From: Sphingomonas sp. 28-66-16
GTDB taxonomy: Bacteria; Pseudomonadota; Alphaproteobacteria; Sphingomonadales; Sphingomonadaceae
Length of the DNA: 64,000 nucleotides
Assembly (NCBI GenBank): GCA_002281485.1
Contig: NCGF01000012.1
Location: forward strand, 23,919-87,918
Reading direction: 5' to 3'
This document shows, in pieces, positions 63,949 to 64,000 of this stretch (position 1 is the first letter of the stretch; every line of letters starts with the position of its first letter). The position numbers were made by a program, and so were the translations under genes. The notes below the pieces were generated by a model. That model worked only from the letters and a program-made list of their open reading frames with translations, was not told the DNA's origin and searched no databases.

Positions 63949-64000
63949 AGGCGCCGCTCCAATTGGGCTGGATGAGGGAGCGCGCAGGTCTCTCAGTCAC

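Noticed and set aside
1-64000. A CRISPR array, transposase, integrase or rRNA genes
   Set aside because: I saw no regularly spaced repeats of the CRISPR kind, no transposase or integrase motif and no rRNA sequence in the window.

Overview
The window is a chromosomal segment of a high-GC alphaproteobacterium, most likely a Sphingomonas-type member of the Sphingomonadales. The case rests on strong GC bias in third codon positions, many ATGA and GTGA start/stop overlaps, a TonB-dependent receptor with a degradation enzyme, a DUF885 peptidase, a small TTG-start protein beside a CspA gene, and intergenic inverted repeats of kinds I associate with sphingomonads. No database could be searched, so the genus is an inference. 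All functional calls come from reading the protein sequences.

Layout. 1-5 kb: a truncated unknown gene, folB with a Rossmann-fold partner, a glutathione S-transferase, a GNAT acetyltransferase, then a coupled DUF1285 / CoA-type NUDIX / CCA-adding enzyme operon. 4.7-8.8 kb: a GGDEF-EAL protein and parC. 8.9-12.4 kb: a small membrane protein, an exported arylformamidase-like hydrolase coupled to kynureninase, and a lipoprotein. 12.5-14.5 kb: purC, a 49-residue membrane protein, purS and purQ. 14.6-16.2 kb: a Phd/VapC-type toxin-antitoxin pair with a perfect palindromic operator candidate, a YhhQ-type transporter and tRNA-Arg(TCT). 16.2-19.4 kb: a four-gene leftward operon (AhpD-like, cupin, FMN-binding, DUF1348) divergent from a LysR regulator. 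19.6-24.8 kb: a DUF885 peptidase, an AMACR-type CoA enzyme and a penicillin-acylase-type Ntn hydrolase. 24.8-28.0 kb: a pyrimidine-catabolism (Rut) cluster in the order B-C-D-A. 28.2-30.3 kb: glutamine-dependent NAD synthase.

30.3-33.5 kb is a compositionally different accessory island. It holds a DNA-adenine-methyltransferase-like gene, a two-gene operon of unknown proteins, a Cys-rich unknown protein and a gene-free stretch with phased 9-bp repeats. 33.5-41.0 kb holds a coupled ATP-grasp / flavin monooxygenase pair, an Lrp regulator, a TonB receptor and an exported M20 amidohydrolase, which together look like one uptake-and-processing system for an unknown amide-containing substrate. 41.1-45.9 kb: an AIM24-like protein and an otsB-GH15-otsA trehalose operon. 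46.0-48.6 kb: hppD and hmgA of tyrosine catabolism, separated by a MITE-like element. 48.6-51.6 kb: a YcgG-type heme hydroxylase coupled to a DUF1989 protein, and a YCII protein coupled to an ECF42-type sigma factor.

51.6-64 kb: coniferyl-type aldehyde dehydrogenase, prepilin peptidase, thiolase, an inositol-monophosphatase family protein, elongation factor P, three cell-wall enzymes (M23, L,D-transpeptidase, DUF882), a class I aldolase / O-methyltransferase / thiE operon, an MFS transporter, a cold-shock protein with a strong terminator, and small proteins. The best candidates for undescribed biology are the ATP-grasp/LLM/TonB/M20 region, the YcgG-DUF1989 pair and the 30.3-33.5 kb island.
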